Below, piece by piece: positions 10,525 through 22,615 of a stretch of DNA of 64,000 nucleotides. Below the pieces are notes generated by a model that made no database searches, was not told the origin of the DNA, and saw only the letters and a program-made list of their open reading frames with translations. The position numbers and the translations under genes were made by a program. The stretch's first letter is position 1; each line of letters starts with the position of its first letter. This DNA is from Monodelphis domestica (Eukaryota; Chordata; Mammalia; Didelphimorphia; Didelphidae). The DNA lies in contig NC_077234.1 in assembly GCF_027887165.1 (NCBI RefSeq), positions 190,023,965-190,087,964 of the forward strand, written 5' to 3'.

Positions 10525-11680
10525 TTGGATAAGATACCCAAATGCAAATGTGTAATGTCAATTCCTATTGTACTAATTTTCTCTGTTTCTATCTGGTATT
10601 CTAGTTTTTGCCCCAGTCCTGGTTTCTACACTTCTATCTTAGGGGCTGACTCTCACCCTTGTGACCTGTCTGCCAGTCAGGGAAAGCAGTCGCTGGACAT
10701 CCTTCAGCTCTCCAAGCAGGTCCCCACCTACCTAGGACCCAGGCATTCACTGAGGACATGTCCCTAAAGACCCTGTGTCCACAGCTTTTCCCTCCCTGTT
10801 CAAGTTTTGGCTACTCCCCTGTGGGATATGTGGACCTTGCATTGTACCTCTTTAGTTGCTTCTAGGGTAGAAGAACTCCTGGGAGTCACCCAGATGCCAT
10901 TGTAACCTCAGCAACTATTGCAGCCTGAAGCCCTGGACATGTCCTACAGTCAATACCTCTCTCCTGACAATAGGCAGGGACAGCTCTATAACCATTCTTA
11001 GCTATGAAGAAGCTACAGAATATTGAGACCATTGTCCCCTTTCCCTTGGATATTTGGAGAGGGGGTTGTTGACACGGACATTTTACCCCCAGAAACTTGG
11101 GCAAACTATTATCTGGGAAATTCTTTTGCTCCCTTACATCCTCATGACTCCTAGTGACAGCAAATACCTCCTCCTACCTGAAGACACCCTATGGTTGTGT
11201 GCATCCTCAAGTTTGACCCCCTGTGTAGCTAATGACTCTTTAGACTACTGTTTTTCCTAAGGTATTACTCTATAACAGTGAGGGTCTTTATCAGAGAGGG
11301 GTAGATCTTCTATTCCTCCAGGAAGGAGGTGTGCTGCTCTTAAAGAAGAATGCTGTTTTTAATGCAGACCAGACACTTCTAGTTAGGAATTCCATGATAA
11401 AACTAAGAGAAGGCCTGGCCATCAGGAAGAAAGAACATGAGGGCCAGAAATCCTTGTATGAGCAGCTCTTTCACAAACCCCCATGGCTAACAACCCTCAT
11501 TTCCACTTGATTGGGTCCCCTCTTCATCCTTGTCATCTTGCTGACCTTTGGCCCTTGTATCATCAATAGACTCGTGGCTTTGTAAAGGAGCGCATTAACA
11601 CAATCCAACTCATGGTCCCAAGGCAACAATACCTGCCCCTAAATGATATCCATGCCCCTCTGAGGACACTGTACCCATGA
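10525..11680 (+). pseudogene. env: Provirus A env remnant (gammaretrovirus-like)
   Basis: Decayed envelope gene. The surface-subunit C-terminal part is recognisable at about 11,150-11,260, where a frame reads LTPCVANDSLDYC, a class I Env signature. The transmembrane subunit follows: a degraded immunosuppressive-domain-like segment near 11,295-11,330, LKEECCF (the cysteine pair) near 11,340 followed by a frameshift, then the hydrophobic anchor near 11,500-11,570 and a tail ending in TGA at 11678-11680. Broken by several stops (for example just before the anchor) and frameshifts, so no membrane protein can be made. The N-terminal limit is uncertain; the frame at 10525-10767 may be surface subunit. 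Confidence 0.8.
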
Positions 11681-11700
11681 GTATAATTCTTCATTGTCCT

Positions 11701-11715
11701 AAAAGAAGTGGGGAA
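11701..11715 (+). promoter_or_regulatory. Provirus A polypurine tract
   Basis: aaaagaagtggggaa directly before the TG of the 3' LTR is the plus-strand primer site expected of a retrovirus. Confidence 0.92.
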
Positions 11716-12128
11716 TGAAGAAACATAATGTTATCATGGGAACTTGTCCTCCAGATGATACCCTAAATAGGGTCCCTTGTCCCAAGAACTAAAATTACCA
11801 TGTCCTTATTTATGTGCTGCCATATGTTGTCTCAAGTCTTCAGGTTTCACTGACCTGACCTAGGTCACTGACTGACCAATATTAAAAAGGAAACATCTGG
11901 GACTAATTTTGATGTGTCTTCACTTTTGGCAATCCCCACCCCTAGCCCCTCTATATAAACCAGGCCTATGCAATGCTTGGGGTCTTCTGCTTCTTGTGGA
12001 GGCCCAAGCTATAGAGGCCTTCTGCTTCTTGTGGGGGCCCAAGCTATAGCTTGAATAAAGTACCTCTTGTGTATTGCATTACCCTGTGTGTCTCCTCCTT
12101 GGAATCTGAACCAGACCTGGACTGAACA
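11716..12128 (+). mobile_element. Provirus A, 3' LTR (413 bp)
   Basis: Matches the 5' LTR from TGAAGAAACA to ACTGAACA, with TATA at 11952-11959 and AATAAA at 12054-12059. It is longer because of a roughly 35-bp tandem duplication at 11981-12049 ('cttctgcttcttgtgg' twice). GGTC follows at 12129-12132 and completes the target duplication. Confidence 0.95.
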
Positions 12129-12132
12129 GGTC

Positions 12133-12320
12133 CAGCACTAAGTTCCACTCAAAGCTTTCTTTTATAGAGGGCAGAACCTGGACTTTGCAGCTTATTCCAC
12201 ATTGCATCTATACCTCTGTTTGGTCTCAGCTCCATGGAATAAGATAACATCCTGTTTTCTGGCTTCCTCTTGGGTATTGTGTTCCCTTGGGTAATAATTA
12301 AAAGAGTGGAAGAGATAAAC
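12133..12320. other. Host flank of provirus A, possibly part of a split LTR
   Basis: No clear repeat. It may be the 5' part of the LTR whose 3' part lies at 13215-13635, separated by the inverted family B LTR, but I could not show this. Confidence 0.3.
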
Positions 12321-13214
12321 TGTGGCAAATAAAAGAGTGGTTGCCTTAAACTGTGACTGCAAAGATGTTTTTTATATTAAAAATAAAGTGGTCACCAGGG
12401 AAAAGTTCCCAAATGTGAAATATACCCAAGTCAGCTGGGTTTTATAGAGATTTTAATTAATACAAATGAAGGAATTAAAGAAAGGGAGAGAAACAGAGTG
12501 AGGGGGAATAGTAGGGAAAGGGCTAGACCAGCTTAGGCCAGCCTTAAGGCTTAAGCCTTAAGGGAGTGAGCAGTGAGTCTTTAATCCACTCACCACAAGT
12601 TTTTGTCCCAAGCAAGATTCTAGTGTTCAGATCCACCAGTTCAGTTCTTCAGCTGAACTAAGTTCATCCACCGAGCCCTTTACGGCAGCTCTGACAAGCT
12701 GCCCCTCCAATTCAGCTTTGGCCAGCTTCATCTCCAGCTGACTTCTTTTTAGCTCCTTTTAAAGAGAATTTTCTCCTATGTCACCTCCCCTAAGTTCTCA
12801 CATCTACCAATCACAGTAGACATTTCCCAAAGGACAGACCATTCTTAATTCACACCTGAGTAGACTAAACTTTTGAGTAATTCACACCTGAGTAGACTAA
12901 AATCTCTGAGTAAGTTCTCATCTCTTTGCCCCTTCCAAGTTTACAAGTTGCCTGACCTTTAGAGATATTTAGCACCCTTTTGTATTAGATCTAAAAATAG
13001 GCACAGCTTAAGAGCTTTTGCCTTACTATAAGTATGGGTTAAGTATTTTTCATTGTTCAGCAAGGAGTTTACAACTTTATCTTCGCCTAAGGCATGCTTA
13101 AGTATGGGTGAAGTAGAGGTCTCACATTCCTGATCAAGTACCTTCATTGTTTAAATGGGAAATGGTCTAAACCAAATGTTCTGAAGTAGGGTCTGAGAAG
13201 TTTTAAGATTCACA
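12321..13214 (-). mobile_element. Solo LTR, family B, copy 2, inverted
   Basis: Read on the minus strand it aligns with copy 1: starts TGTGAATCTTAAAAC, contains the 'tgattggtagatgtgagaac' segment and 'gacttgggtatatttcac', and ends TTTGCCACA. An antisense polyadenylation signal region lies near 12450. I see no clean 4-bp duplication at its ends. The 62-codon frame at 12959-13147 is a shadow. Confidence 0.88.
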
Positions 13215-13428
13215 ACAATCAGTCATCCAGGCTTGGAGTGAAGGATCAGTCACTCAGAGCTGAAGGGAAGATGGGCATTTGGACAGGCAGTCACCCGAGC
13301 TTGGAGTGAAGGACAGAGGAGTGACTGGAAGACCGACACCCATACTTCTTTTAGACTATCACCATTGGTGAGTGAAAGGCTGACTTAGTGACCCCACCTT
13401 TCTGGAGGTGTGAAGCCAGAGCTCGCTT

Positions 13429-13500
<72 letters not shown>

Positions 13501-13635
13501 TAATATCTTCCTTCTATTGTACATATTGTAAATAAACTACTATAAATTCCATTTACTTTAGTAATTTATTTGGGATTTAAAAATTAAATCCCTGGCGACC
13601 ACCTAATATACATATTCAGAGTCCAACCACAATTA
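13215..13635 (+). mobile_element. Partial LTR (family C), sense, 3' part
   Basis: Ends with a signal AATAAA near 13530 and 'ttaaatccctggcgaccacc', which resembles the U5 of LTR B, so it is probably a related family. The 5' portion has repeated 'ggcttggagtgaagga' units at about 13230 and 13300. It has been interrupted or joined by LTR B copy 2 on its left. Confidence 0.6.
13428..13498 (+). repeat. (CT)n microsatellite
   Basis: About 70 bases of nearly pure CT within the LTR remnant. Pure enough to be polymorphic. Confidence 0.95.
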
Positions 13636-14774
13636 ATTTTAATAATGTTTAATCAAAATGTGATTAAGAGGTATTTATTTGCTAATGGTAAATGACAGTT
13701 TGAGTGTGCTAGCTGTAAAGTGTTCAAAAGAGTTTCCAATTTGGGAAACTTGTCTGAGATATCATTAAAACTTTATTGGCCACCCACTGTTCTTGGGATT
13801 CCCAGTGAAGATAGCTACCTATTTTTAAAGATCATTCCCTCAAACACCAAAATGAGGAGACTTTTCAAATAAAAGCATAGTAATATTACTAAGGCATTAG
13901 AGTAATAAATGAAACTTTAGGCTAAAGCTACTCTTTTAGTAATCTTAGCAGGCACACTCACAATAGGCAGGCATATAATGTAGAATGTAAATCCATTTTG
14001 CTTATTTTAAAAAATGTATTTTTCCAAATGTCAAAAAACATCTCTAATAACTTTGCATTCATCACAGATACTTTTGAAAGCGCTGCATATTGAACTTGTC
14101 AGAAGGTTTGAAAATCTGACAGATTATTTTGCACAAAGTATTTTCTTTGTTGACAGAATGGTTTGGTTTCCATGTCCTGCATGTCTGCTTCAGTGAGCAG
14201 GGAAGCCTGTTGTGTTTGGTTTCATTCATTTTGAAGTCTCTGATAGTCACAACCTGGAAAATGAAGTGACAAAAGGTGATCCATCATCACAAAATGGTGC
14301 TCAACCCCAAGGTCTGCTCCTGGGAGGCTCATGTGACTGTCATAGACATCATGGAGGAAGTTAAACCTTTCTTTCATATTTATGTAGCAGATTTAAGATG
14401 AGGGTCTTGGGTTACATTCTTCAGATGCAAATATATTACAACAAAAGCTGAGGGTTGTTTTTTTCCTCCATCATTTTAAATGTGAAACAAATGGATTTAT
14501 GGGGCCACTTTTGAGAAGAAAACTATTTACTATTGTTAAAAGGTGTTTACTAGTTAATTGGTTAATACTATGTAGTTTAAGCATATTTTCTTTTAGTATT
14601 TTAGAAAAAGTAGTTGGTAGAAGTTTTAGAGAGCTAAATACTTCCTTCCTCCTCCATGCTACTGTTTCCTAAGGTAGAGAAACACTCATTAAAAACAAGA
14701 GTAGGAAAATGGGCTCATTTAGCTCAGGGTTGGAAATATCAAAGAAATGGTAATAATTTGGGGGCAAACAATGA
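13636..14774. other. Unassigned unique-looking sequence
   Basis: No recognised repeat. The part at 14,040-14,270 has balanced composition and no homopolymer decay, unlike its surroundings, but no frame or splice pattern convinces me that it is coding. Confidence 0.5.
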
Positions 14775-14885
14775 TTAAAAGCCTACTGTGTACAGGAGGA
14801 CACTGTGGAAAAGGAAGGTGACAAAATTTAAATTATCTAGTCCCTGCCCTTATATAGCTTTTATGACTCAAACACAATGAGCTAT
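14775..14885 (-). mobile_element. L2 3' fragment, antisense
   Basis: 'agcctactgtgtacaggagg' and 'tagtccctgcccttatatag' follow the antisense L2 terminus, strongly mutated. Confidence 0.6.
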
Positions 14886-15289
14886 AATATACATATATTA
14901 CACACTAAATATTGCACAGGTAGGTCTTTGGAGTCAGGGAACAACTTTAAAAAAAGCCAAAGTATGGGAGATTTAAAAGAGGAAAAGGGTTGAAAATTAT
15001 GAGGATATGAGAAAAATAAGATTTGGTTAAGGGAAAGTTCTATATTTTCTTCTGGTCTAGGTCTGAAAGCTCTCAGTTATTTATATCCCACAGAAAGATA
15101 TTATTTCCTCTCAAATTTGTGGGTGAAAAGAAGTAGTGGTTGAAAAGACTCCCACAAAAGGGAGTCAGGGTCATATGAACTGATTCAAATAAACCCCTTC
15201 CTTGGGGACTCCAAAAACTTGTGTATTTGATTATTGAGCCACTGACAGTGATATCTAAATATCATAGAAGACAGGAGAGGTACATTTGG
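14886..15289. other. Unassigned sequence
   Basis: AT-rich, no recognised element. It may be a decayed upstream part of the following LINE. Confidence 0.5.
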
Positions 15290-15554
15290 CCTGAAGAAGG
15301 ATAAATGTTCTTATCTTTGAACAAAGAGATCAATATAGAATCTACAAGCTGAAGGACAGTGTTTTTAACTTCATTTTCTGGGAAAATTATAGAATGGTTC
15401 ATTAAAGGTACAGTTAATGAATATTTAGAAAAAGAAGCAGCAATTATAAGGAGCCAGAATGATTTTAATCATGAATATATCATGTCATTCTTCCTTAATT
15501 TCCTTTTTTCAAAGGTTTATTAAATTGGTAGATGAAGGGAATGCTCTGTATGTA

Positions 15555-15606
<52 letters not shown>

Positions 15607-16722
15607 GTTTAATGGAGATTTTAGTGAACATCTGAAAAACATCTCATATTCTACTTATGGAAAAGATGTAGAGATGTGGACTAGAGCGTAATGTATCTTG
15701 AAGAATTTGGAACTGGCTCAGTGAACAAACTTGAACAGTAGGCTTTAATGGTTTGAGGTCAGATTGGATGGTTTCCAGTGGAATATCTCAGGGATCTGTG
15801 CTTTGCCCACTTTGGCCTAATAAGTTTTTCAGTAAGTTGGATAAATACATGCTCAGAAACTTAATGATGAGGAGATATGTCTAATATTTAGGAATCCATA
15901 AAATATTGATAATTTGAAACATTGGACTGAACAACTTGACCTATAATAGGGATAAATATAACTTTGAGTTCAATAAATCAACTTTACAAAAACAAGAATG
16001 AGTCCTAGATTATCTGAAAAAGAATTAAGGGTTTTAGTGAACTATAAGATCAATATGAGTAAATAGTGTGATATAGCAGCAAAACCTTTCCTAAATTCTT
16101 CCCCCACCTAATTAATGTAGTCTTGGATTTTATTGAGAGAGATAGCTTCCACTACTATAATTCCAACATATCCCGATCAGGGCATATTTGTTGCTTTGGG
16201 TTTACTTCTTAGCACATTTTAGGAAATCTGCTAATCTAGAAAGCATTCAGAGGAAGGCAACCAGAATGATGAACTAGCTGGAGTCCATGGCTTGAGGAAT
16301 AGTTATAAAGGAACTATAGGATTAAATCTGTAGAAGAGAAGGCAAGAAAGAAGTGTAAGGAAAGGGAAAATATGTAGGGACATGATAACTGTATTAAAAT
16401 ATTTTATAAGCTGACAAATGGAGGAAGAATAATTGTTCAAAATAAGAATTGCTCTTTTTTTTTGCTCCAGAAGACAGAACTAGGAATTTTGAGTAGCAGT
16501 TTCAAAGAGGGAAATTTAGGCTTAATGTCAGAAAAAAACTGCTCAAAAGTAAAATGTCCTGCCTCAGAATGGGTATGGGTTAGGTAGTGAGTTCCTTCTT
16601 ATTTGAGATCTTCAAGAAAGGCTGGAGAATGACTTGTTGAGTCAGTTTGGGGATTTTTTTAAAAAAATATGTGTAATGTTAGATGTCCTTTATGCCCCCT
16701 TGAAACTTTGAAATTCCATGAT
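15290..16722 (+). mobile_element. L3/CR1-type LINE, 3' part, sense
   Basis: The 3' end carries the CR1/L3 landmarks in order: 'cattcagaggaaggcaacca' near 16243, 'gggacatgataactgt' near 16377, 'ccagaagacagaactaggaa' near 16468, 'ggcttaatgtcagaaaaaaa' near 16519 and 'gaaattccatg' at 16710. Upstream, 'atctcagggatctgtgcttt' near 15785 fits the reverse-transcriptase region (the G-S-V-L-S-P-L segment in other CR1 elements). No open frame survives. Confidence 0.8.
15548..15606 (+). repeat. (TA)n microsatellite
   Basis: TA repeats broken by 'ca' interruptions, inside the L3/CR1 copy. Confidence 0.95.
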
Positions 16723-16726
16723 GGAA

Positions 16727-16916
16727 GGGCAGCTAGGTAGTACAATGGATAGAGTGCCAGGTCTGGACAGTGGAGGACCTGGGTTCAAATTTGACCTCAG
16801 ACCCTTCGTTGTTGTGTGGTCCTGAGAAAGTCACTTAACCTTAATTGCCTAGCTCTTGCCATTCTTCTGCCTTAGGATTGATACTAAGATAGAAGGTAAG
16901 AGTTTTTTTTTTTTTT
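16727..16916 (+). mobile_element. Marsupial SINE, full length, sense
   Basis: Starts 'gggcagctaggtagtacaat', continues 'cctgggttcaaatttgacct' (internal promoter B box region) and ends with 'gatagaaggtaagag' and a T-run. Inserted at the end of the L3/CR1 copy. Confidence 0.9.
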
Positions 16917-17109
16917 AAGAAATTTTATGATGCTAAACTGAAGTTTTTAGATATGTTTAACCAACAACTCGGGAACAGGGTATGGAGAATAAATTGTCAT
17001 CCGCTGAGCTCCTCCACTTATCATTATCATTGCATTTCCAGTCATAGGCCACTATAATGACCTGACACTGATGCTTTTGTTCTGGGCCAATCAAATCTGT
17101 TAAAAACAT

Positions 17110-17235
17110 CTAAAACATTATTAAGCATCTTTATATACAAAGCCCTGTACTAGAATCCTGGGAATATAAATACAAAGGAAAAAAATAATTCTTGCACTTG
17201 AGGAAGTTAATTTTTATTGAGGGGAATTCTATCAG
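17110..17235 (-). mobile_element. L2 3' fragment, antisense
   Basis: 'attaagcatctttatataca' and 'cttgcacttgaggaagttaa' follow the antisense L2 terminus. Confidence 0.65.
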
Positions 17236-18125
17236 AAGATAGATGACCACAAAACTACTTTTTGAATTTGTGAGGAATTCACAATTTGGGTAGTAATTGA
17301 AAAAAAAAATGACATGAGACCCCATCCAACCCTGAGATTCAATCTGCCTGTTGTCTGACTTCCATATAATTGTTTAGATGTGGAATCAATCACTAAGGAT
17401 TCAAGATTGATGTAGAACTGAAATCTGGCAGTCAGTGGGATCATAAACCCTACAAATGCCTACTACCTATACTATTTCTTCCCAGAAGATGGCACTGTCT
17501 TCAATAATTATTACAACCTGTGGGTAAATCTCTTGGAAAGACAGAACAGAGAAATGAAGAAAATGGATACTAAAAACACACTTTGTTGTTATGCACTTTG
17601 TCCCTAGAAATCATAATAATGTAGGATTCCCAGGTATATTTTATGACAGGTTGTCTTGCAACATTCTGACAAAACACTTATTTCTTCCTTCCTCTCCACC
17701 ATTTTATCCCATGTTTCCCTTTCTCTTTACTCCTCCCTTCCTCCCACCCTTCTCCTTTCCTTCTTCTCCCTTATTCATTTGCTCCCTTCCTCCCTTCCTC
17801 TCCAGTCAGGGTTACTACCAGTTCAGTGAGAAAAAGAATTAGAGTTTCCTCCAACCCTGCATATTCTTGAATCAATTTTATTAAGTTCATTTGACTCGTT
17901 ATCCTTTCTGCCCTTCACTCTCTCTTCCTTTACTCCTAAATTCAAAGAAAAAATGCTATTAAAATAAACACAATTCATACAAGACCCTCCTTTCAACTAT
18001 TTAGTCGATTTCTTAATTGAAATGTCAAAAGAAAAAGGCTTTGATTTTAATTTTTCCAATTAGAGTAAGTTGTCATGTTTGCCATTAGGAACTATCATGT
18101 TAGTATCTTTAATCACCATGCCCCA
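17236..18125. other. Unassigned sequence with a pyrimidine-rich tract
   Basis: Bases 17,680-17,800 are almost pure C/T ('tcctcccttcctcccaccct'), giving an artefactual proline/phenylalanine-rich frame at 17591-17842. Nothing else is recognisable. Confidence 0.6.
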
Positions 18126-18290
18126 ATCAATCAATCAATCAATCAATTAACCAACAAGTATTTGTCAATAAATCATCAAATATTCATTGTATGCCTACTT
18201 TGTACCTGACCTTATTCTATGCTGAAGATGCAAAGACAAAAATAAAACTAGTCTCTGCCTTCTAGACTTTTCAGGAATCCTATATTCACA
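18126..18290 (-). mobile_element. L2 3' end, antisense, with terminal (CAAT)n
   Basis: 'caatcaatcaatcaatcaat' is the reverse complement of the short-repeat tail on which L2 ends, followed by 'tattcattgtatgcctactt' and the rest of the 3' region. Confidence 0.8.
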
Positions 18291-18935
18291 TCAGCTTGCT
18301 AATTTATCTAAAAATGACATCATTAATTTTAAGCAGTTAATCAATTTTATAATTATTTCATAACTTGAATTTTAACTTTGCAGGGTGTATTAATTTATGT
18401 TATTCCTTCTGAACATGAAGATCTGAAAGACAGAATTTTATCAGGATTTTTCCTCTCCATTTTGTTGATTCAAAAAAAGGTTTATCACTTGTGGGGAAAA
18501 TTATCAGATGTGCCTGAGGAGACAAACTTTGTTTTACTTGATCTCAACATAAGACTTATCAAATCATTTTTATATCTATTGATACTTAGTAAATATTTGG
18601 ATAAGAAAACAAAATCTTTTGTTACATAAAATATATGTTGAGAGCACTTTAAGGTAAAGAGGCTCAGAATATATAATACAAATCACCTTCCATTTACCTT
18701 TGAATTTAGACTGTCTCTTGGAGGAAAGGGGCAAAGGGCTTGGCTTGAGTCCTCCCTATCCCAAAGTACTTCCCTATGTCAGGGGTCTGCCATTTCCTGG
18801 TACTGCCTCTTGGCTAGCCTCATCAAGTGAGAAGAGGGGCCAAGAGTTCCTGGGACCAAGGACCTCATACCATCTATCTCTTATGGATTGCCCCATACCC
18901 CCTGAAGAAACGTGGTAAAGGACCATGTTGAATTT
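18291..18935. other. Unassigned sequence
   Basis: An 83-codon frame (18378-18629) follows a good splice-acceptor look-alike (ttttaactttgcag at 18370-18383). It has no domain or repeat signature that I know, so I leave it as unassigned. Confidence 0.4.
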
Positions 18936-21900
18936 CTTCCATTAGTCCCAGAGAACTCATTGACTTAAAGCCACCACTCCCATCTGTGCCAGCACAAGAA
19001 AACTTCTATCAGCTCTTGCTAGTCCAGATTCCCAACTGTTAAGTGGAGAACCTTCATTTCAAGGAGGAACAACCAATTCTTTAACTTCAGGTCTTCTACC
19101 CCCCTGCCATGCCTATCCTTTGAAGGAAAAAAAGTTAAACCTCTGTCTCTGGCAGTGCGGTTCTCCTTCTGTGTAAGGCTGACCTCATTTTGCTTTTTTC
19201 CTGATTAATCTTCACTCTTCAGAGGGAAGAAGAATAGTAAAACAGGGCCTCCCTTCTGATCATTTGACCAGGGACCAGGTCCTTCCCATATCATGGCATA
19301 TTTGCTTACAGCTCAATCTTCAATTTCTATTGGGAAAAAGTAGTGCTTTCCACTCAATGCTTCACATTCTCACCATCAGTCATATCCTTCACATCTCAGG
19401 GATTCTAAATCTCTGTAGATTCTCTTCCAAACCCTATTTATGACCCTGCCACTTAATTCTTTATTCCTATCTCTTTGAAATCACCTCAAAGTTTCAATCA
19501 ATGCCTAGCTCTTCCACTATGCCCTTTGGAATGTCTCTATTCCACGGGCAACAAACTTCTCTTCCTTCTTAATCTCTTCTCCTCTCATTCCTTCTATCTA
19601 CTAGAGATCACTGAAACCTGGCTCCTGTGAGATTATATAGCCACCTTGGCCACACTTTTCAGTGCTGGATATTTTCCCATTCACTCATTCTCATCCTCCC
19701 CATTGCCATTTTCAGGTTGTCCCCTTACTTCCACAACTCAGAAACTTCTCTTCCTTTGAGGTTCATGCTATTCATATCTACCACCCAATCAAAATCCTGA
19801 TTAGCTGCTGCCTACAACCTCCCAGGTCATTCTCCTTCCTTCCTCAATGAGTTGGCTCATTGATACTGCTTGTATTTTTTCTCTGCTCCTCACCTCCTTC
19901 GCTCCTAATATATATAAACTTTCCCTCAAACTTCCTAATCACTCAGTTCATTAATTTATGCACCTCCCATTAACTAAGATGACCATCGCCTTGATCTTAC
20001 CATCATCCATCAATGTACCACCTTTATGTTTAAGAATTCTGAAACCTCCTTATGCAACTGTGATCTATTGGATTTTTACTTCTCCCTCTGCCTCTATTCC
20101 CTACTCTTCCTCTGTACCATGATCTCCAGTCCCTTGACCTGTCATTTTCTCCCTCTCTTTTTCCTGTCTTGATCTCTTGGTGAACTAATTCAGCTCTACA
20201 TTATCTTTTCTTGAAGCTCTAGCTCCCTTATAACACCAATTATGTCCTACCAAGCTTCAAAAAGGGTCCACTATAAATGGATGTTATACAATCTCAACTG
20301 GGTTCCTAACTTATTCTAGGCAATCCGACTATACTTCCCTTATTAAATCCCTGTCCCACTCTCCATGGTGACTCTTCCAAACTTTTTCATTGCTCCTTAA
20401 ATTTTTTTCAGCTCCCCCACTCCCACTCTACTAAAATACTTGCCTTATCTTTATAGAGAAAATTAAGGCCATTTGCAATGAGTTTACTCTCTTTCTAATT
20501 TTTCAGGTCCTATTTCTCAGATGCAGCTCTCCACTATTTTTTTTCACTTCCGTTTTACATAATGAAGTAGACTTACTCTTTACTGAGGCTTATCCCACTC
20601 CCTGATCAAGCAATCCCATTCTATCCCATCTCTTGCAATAGATTGCCCGCTATGTCATCCCCATGCTATCACTTCTTTTTTTTTAAACACCCTACCTTCT
20701 GTCTTAGAATCAATACTGTGTATTGGTTCCAAAGAAGAAGAGCAGTAAGGGCTAGACAATGGGTTAAGTGACTTTCCCAGGGTCATACAGCTAGGAAGTG
20801 TGTGAAGATAGATTTGAACTCAGGACCTCACATCTCTAGGCTTGGCTCTCTATCCACTGAGTCACAATCCAAATATTGTTTATTTTCAATCTGTTCCTCT
20901 CTACTGACTCATTTCATACTGTTTGAAACATGCCCATATTTACCCCTTCCTTAAAAAAACAAACCTCACTTTATCCTTCCCTCTGTATTATCATTATATA
21001 TGTCTTCTGAAAAGGCTATCTATATTAGATGTCTCCAGCTTCCTTCCTCTCACTTTCTTTGAATTTCTTACAATCTGGCTTCTGATCTTAATATTTCACT
21101 GAAACTGCTCTATCCAAAGTGACCTTTATCATTCTCTTCTCTGATTCTTTCTTCTCTCAAAGTTTTCTGGGATGCTACTCTCTTGTGGTTCTCCTACCTA
21201 TCTAGGTACTCTTTCTCAGCCTCCATTTCTAGATCCTTAGTCACAAAACTCCTTCACTCAGAGTTACCTCAGAGCCTTAGATCTCCTTCTTATATTACTT
21301 CACTGTTGATATCAGCTCCAATGAATTTAATTAGAATTGCTCTGCTGATGATTCTCAAATCTACTTGTCCTGCCTCAACTTCTTTCCTGAACTCCAATCT
21401 TTCAGCTCCAGTAAGTAGCCTTTCAGACATCTCATACTGGATGTCCAGTAAACATCTTCAATTCAATGAATCCAAAATTGAACTTAATTATCTATCCCCC
21501 TAAAATCCATTCCTCCTTACCTTTCCAATGATTATAGAGGGAAATACTCTCCTCACAGTACCTGAGTCTTATAATTTAAAAATTATCTTTGATTCCTTAG
21601 TATCTCTTGTACCCTCTATCCTCTATTCAATATGTTGCCAAAGCTTTGTATTTTACCTATCCAATATATCTTGTATATGTTCCTTTCTTTCCTTTGACCC
21701 AGTCACAACTCTAGTGCAGTTCCTTACCCCTCACACCAAGACAATTACAAAAGTCTGATAGTAGGTCTGCCTACTTCACAGATCTCCCTACTCGAATCCA
21801 TCTTCCATTTAATTTTTTGTTTAATGAATATACTTCAGTCCCTTTATTACAGAAATTGTATTCATTGGTGAGTATGGCCATTTCTATGAGTTAATTCTTT

Positions 21901-22615
21901 TAAAATTAAGATAAATAATTAACATAGAATTTATTACCTCTTCATTACATTGTAAAGTATCTTGCATAGTCATATTCTATTGTGGGATGTCAGCTTGTAC
22001 AAATCTCAGAAAAATGAGAAGATGCATTCAGTCACTGAAGTGATTTTCCTAAAGTTTAGGTCTTACTATGTTACTCTTCTTGTCAATAAAGTCCAATGGC
22101 TTTCTATTGCCTTTAAGATCAAATACAAAATTCTGTTTGGCATTCAGAACTTTTAATTACTTAGACTCTTCCTACCTTTTCATTCTTCTTACATCTTAAT
22201 CATAATATATATTCTTCGATTCAGGGAAATGGTCTTGATATTCCATGAACAAGACAGTCTATATCTTCATTACAGACATTTTTTTCTGGCTATTCCTCAT
22301 TTTGTGTTGTCTTTCCTCCTCAATTTGGCCTGCTCATTTCTTTGATTTCCTTTAAGTCTCAACTAAAATCCCACCTTTTACAGGAAATTTTTCTCTAGCC
22401 CTCTCAATGCTAATTCCTTTCTTTCCTATATTAATCATTTCCTACTTATCCCATGATTACTTTGATTTTTGTACATTGGTTTGCAAGCTGTTCCCCTCAT
22501 TAGATTGTAAACTACTTGAGGACAGAGACTGTCTTTTGTCTCTTTTTGTATCCCTAGTGCTTAGCTTAGGACCTAGCACATAATAGGCTTAATGAATGTT
22601 TATTGATTGATTGTT
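18936..22615 (+). mobile_element. Long L2-type LINE, sense, decayed
   Basis: The most complete old LINE here. Bases 19,605-19,626 encode ITETWLL, the S/T-E-T-W-L signature of the CR1/L2 clade AP-endonuclease. The 3' region from 22,040 ('gttactcttcttgtcaataa', 'aagtccaatggctttctatt') to the 'gaatgtttattgattgattg' terminus at 22,593-22,615 matches the canonical L2 end, in the opposite orientation to 690-1800. Many stops and frameshifts. A SINE is nested at 20,675-20,869. The short frames at 21183-21758 are fragments of its second ORF. Confidence 0.85.
20675..20869 (-). mobile_element. Marsupial SINE, antisense, nested in L2
   Basis: T-run, then 'accttctgtcttagaatcaa', 'cccagggtcatacagctagg' and 'ttgaactcaggacctcacat': the reverse complement of a tRNA-type SINE. 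Confidence 0.88.

Noticed and set aside
12317-13218. Target duplication for LTR B copy 2
   Set aside because: The flanking four bases (aaac and acaa) do not match under any boundary that keeps the TG...CA ends.
13428-13498. CT run as a splicing polypyrimidine tract or promoter element
   Set aside because: A pure microsatellite inside an LTR remnant explains it.
18378-18629. 83-codon frame after a good splice acceptor, as a host exon
   Set aside because: No recognisable domain, no matching donor that keeps the frame, and no neighbouring exon.
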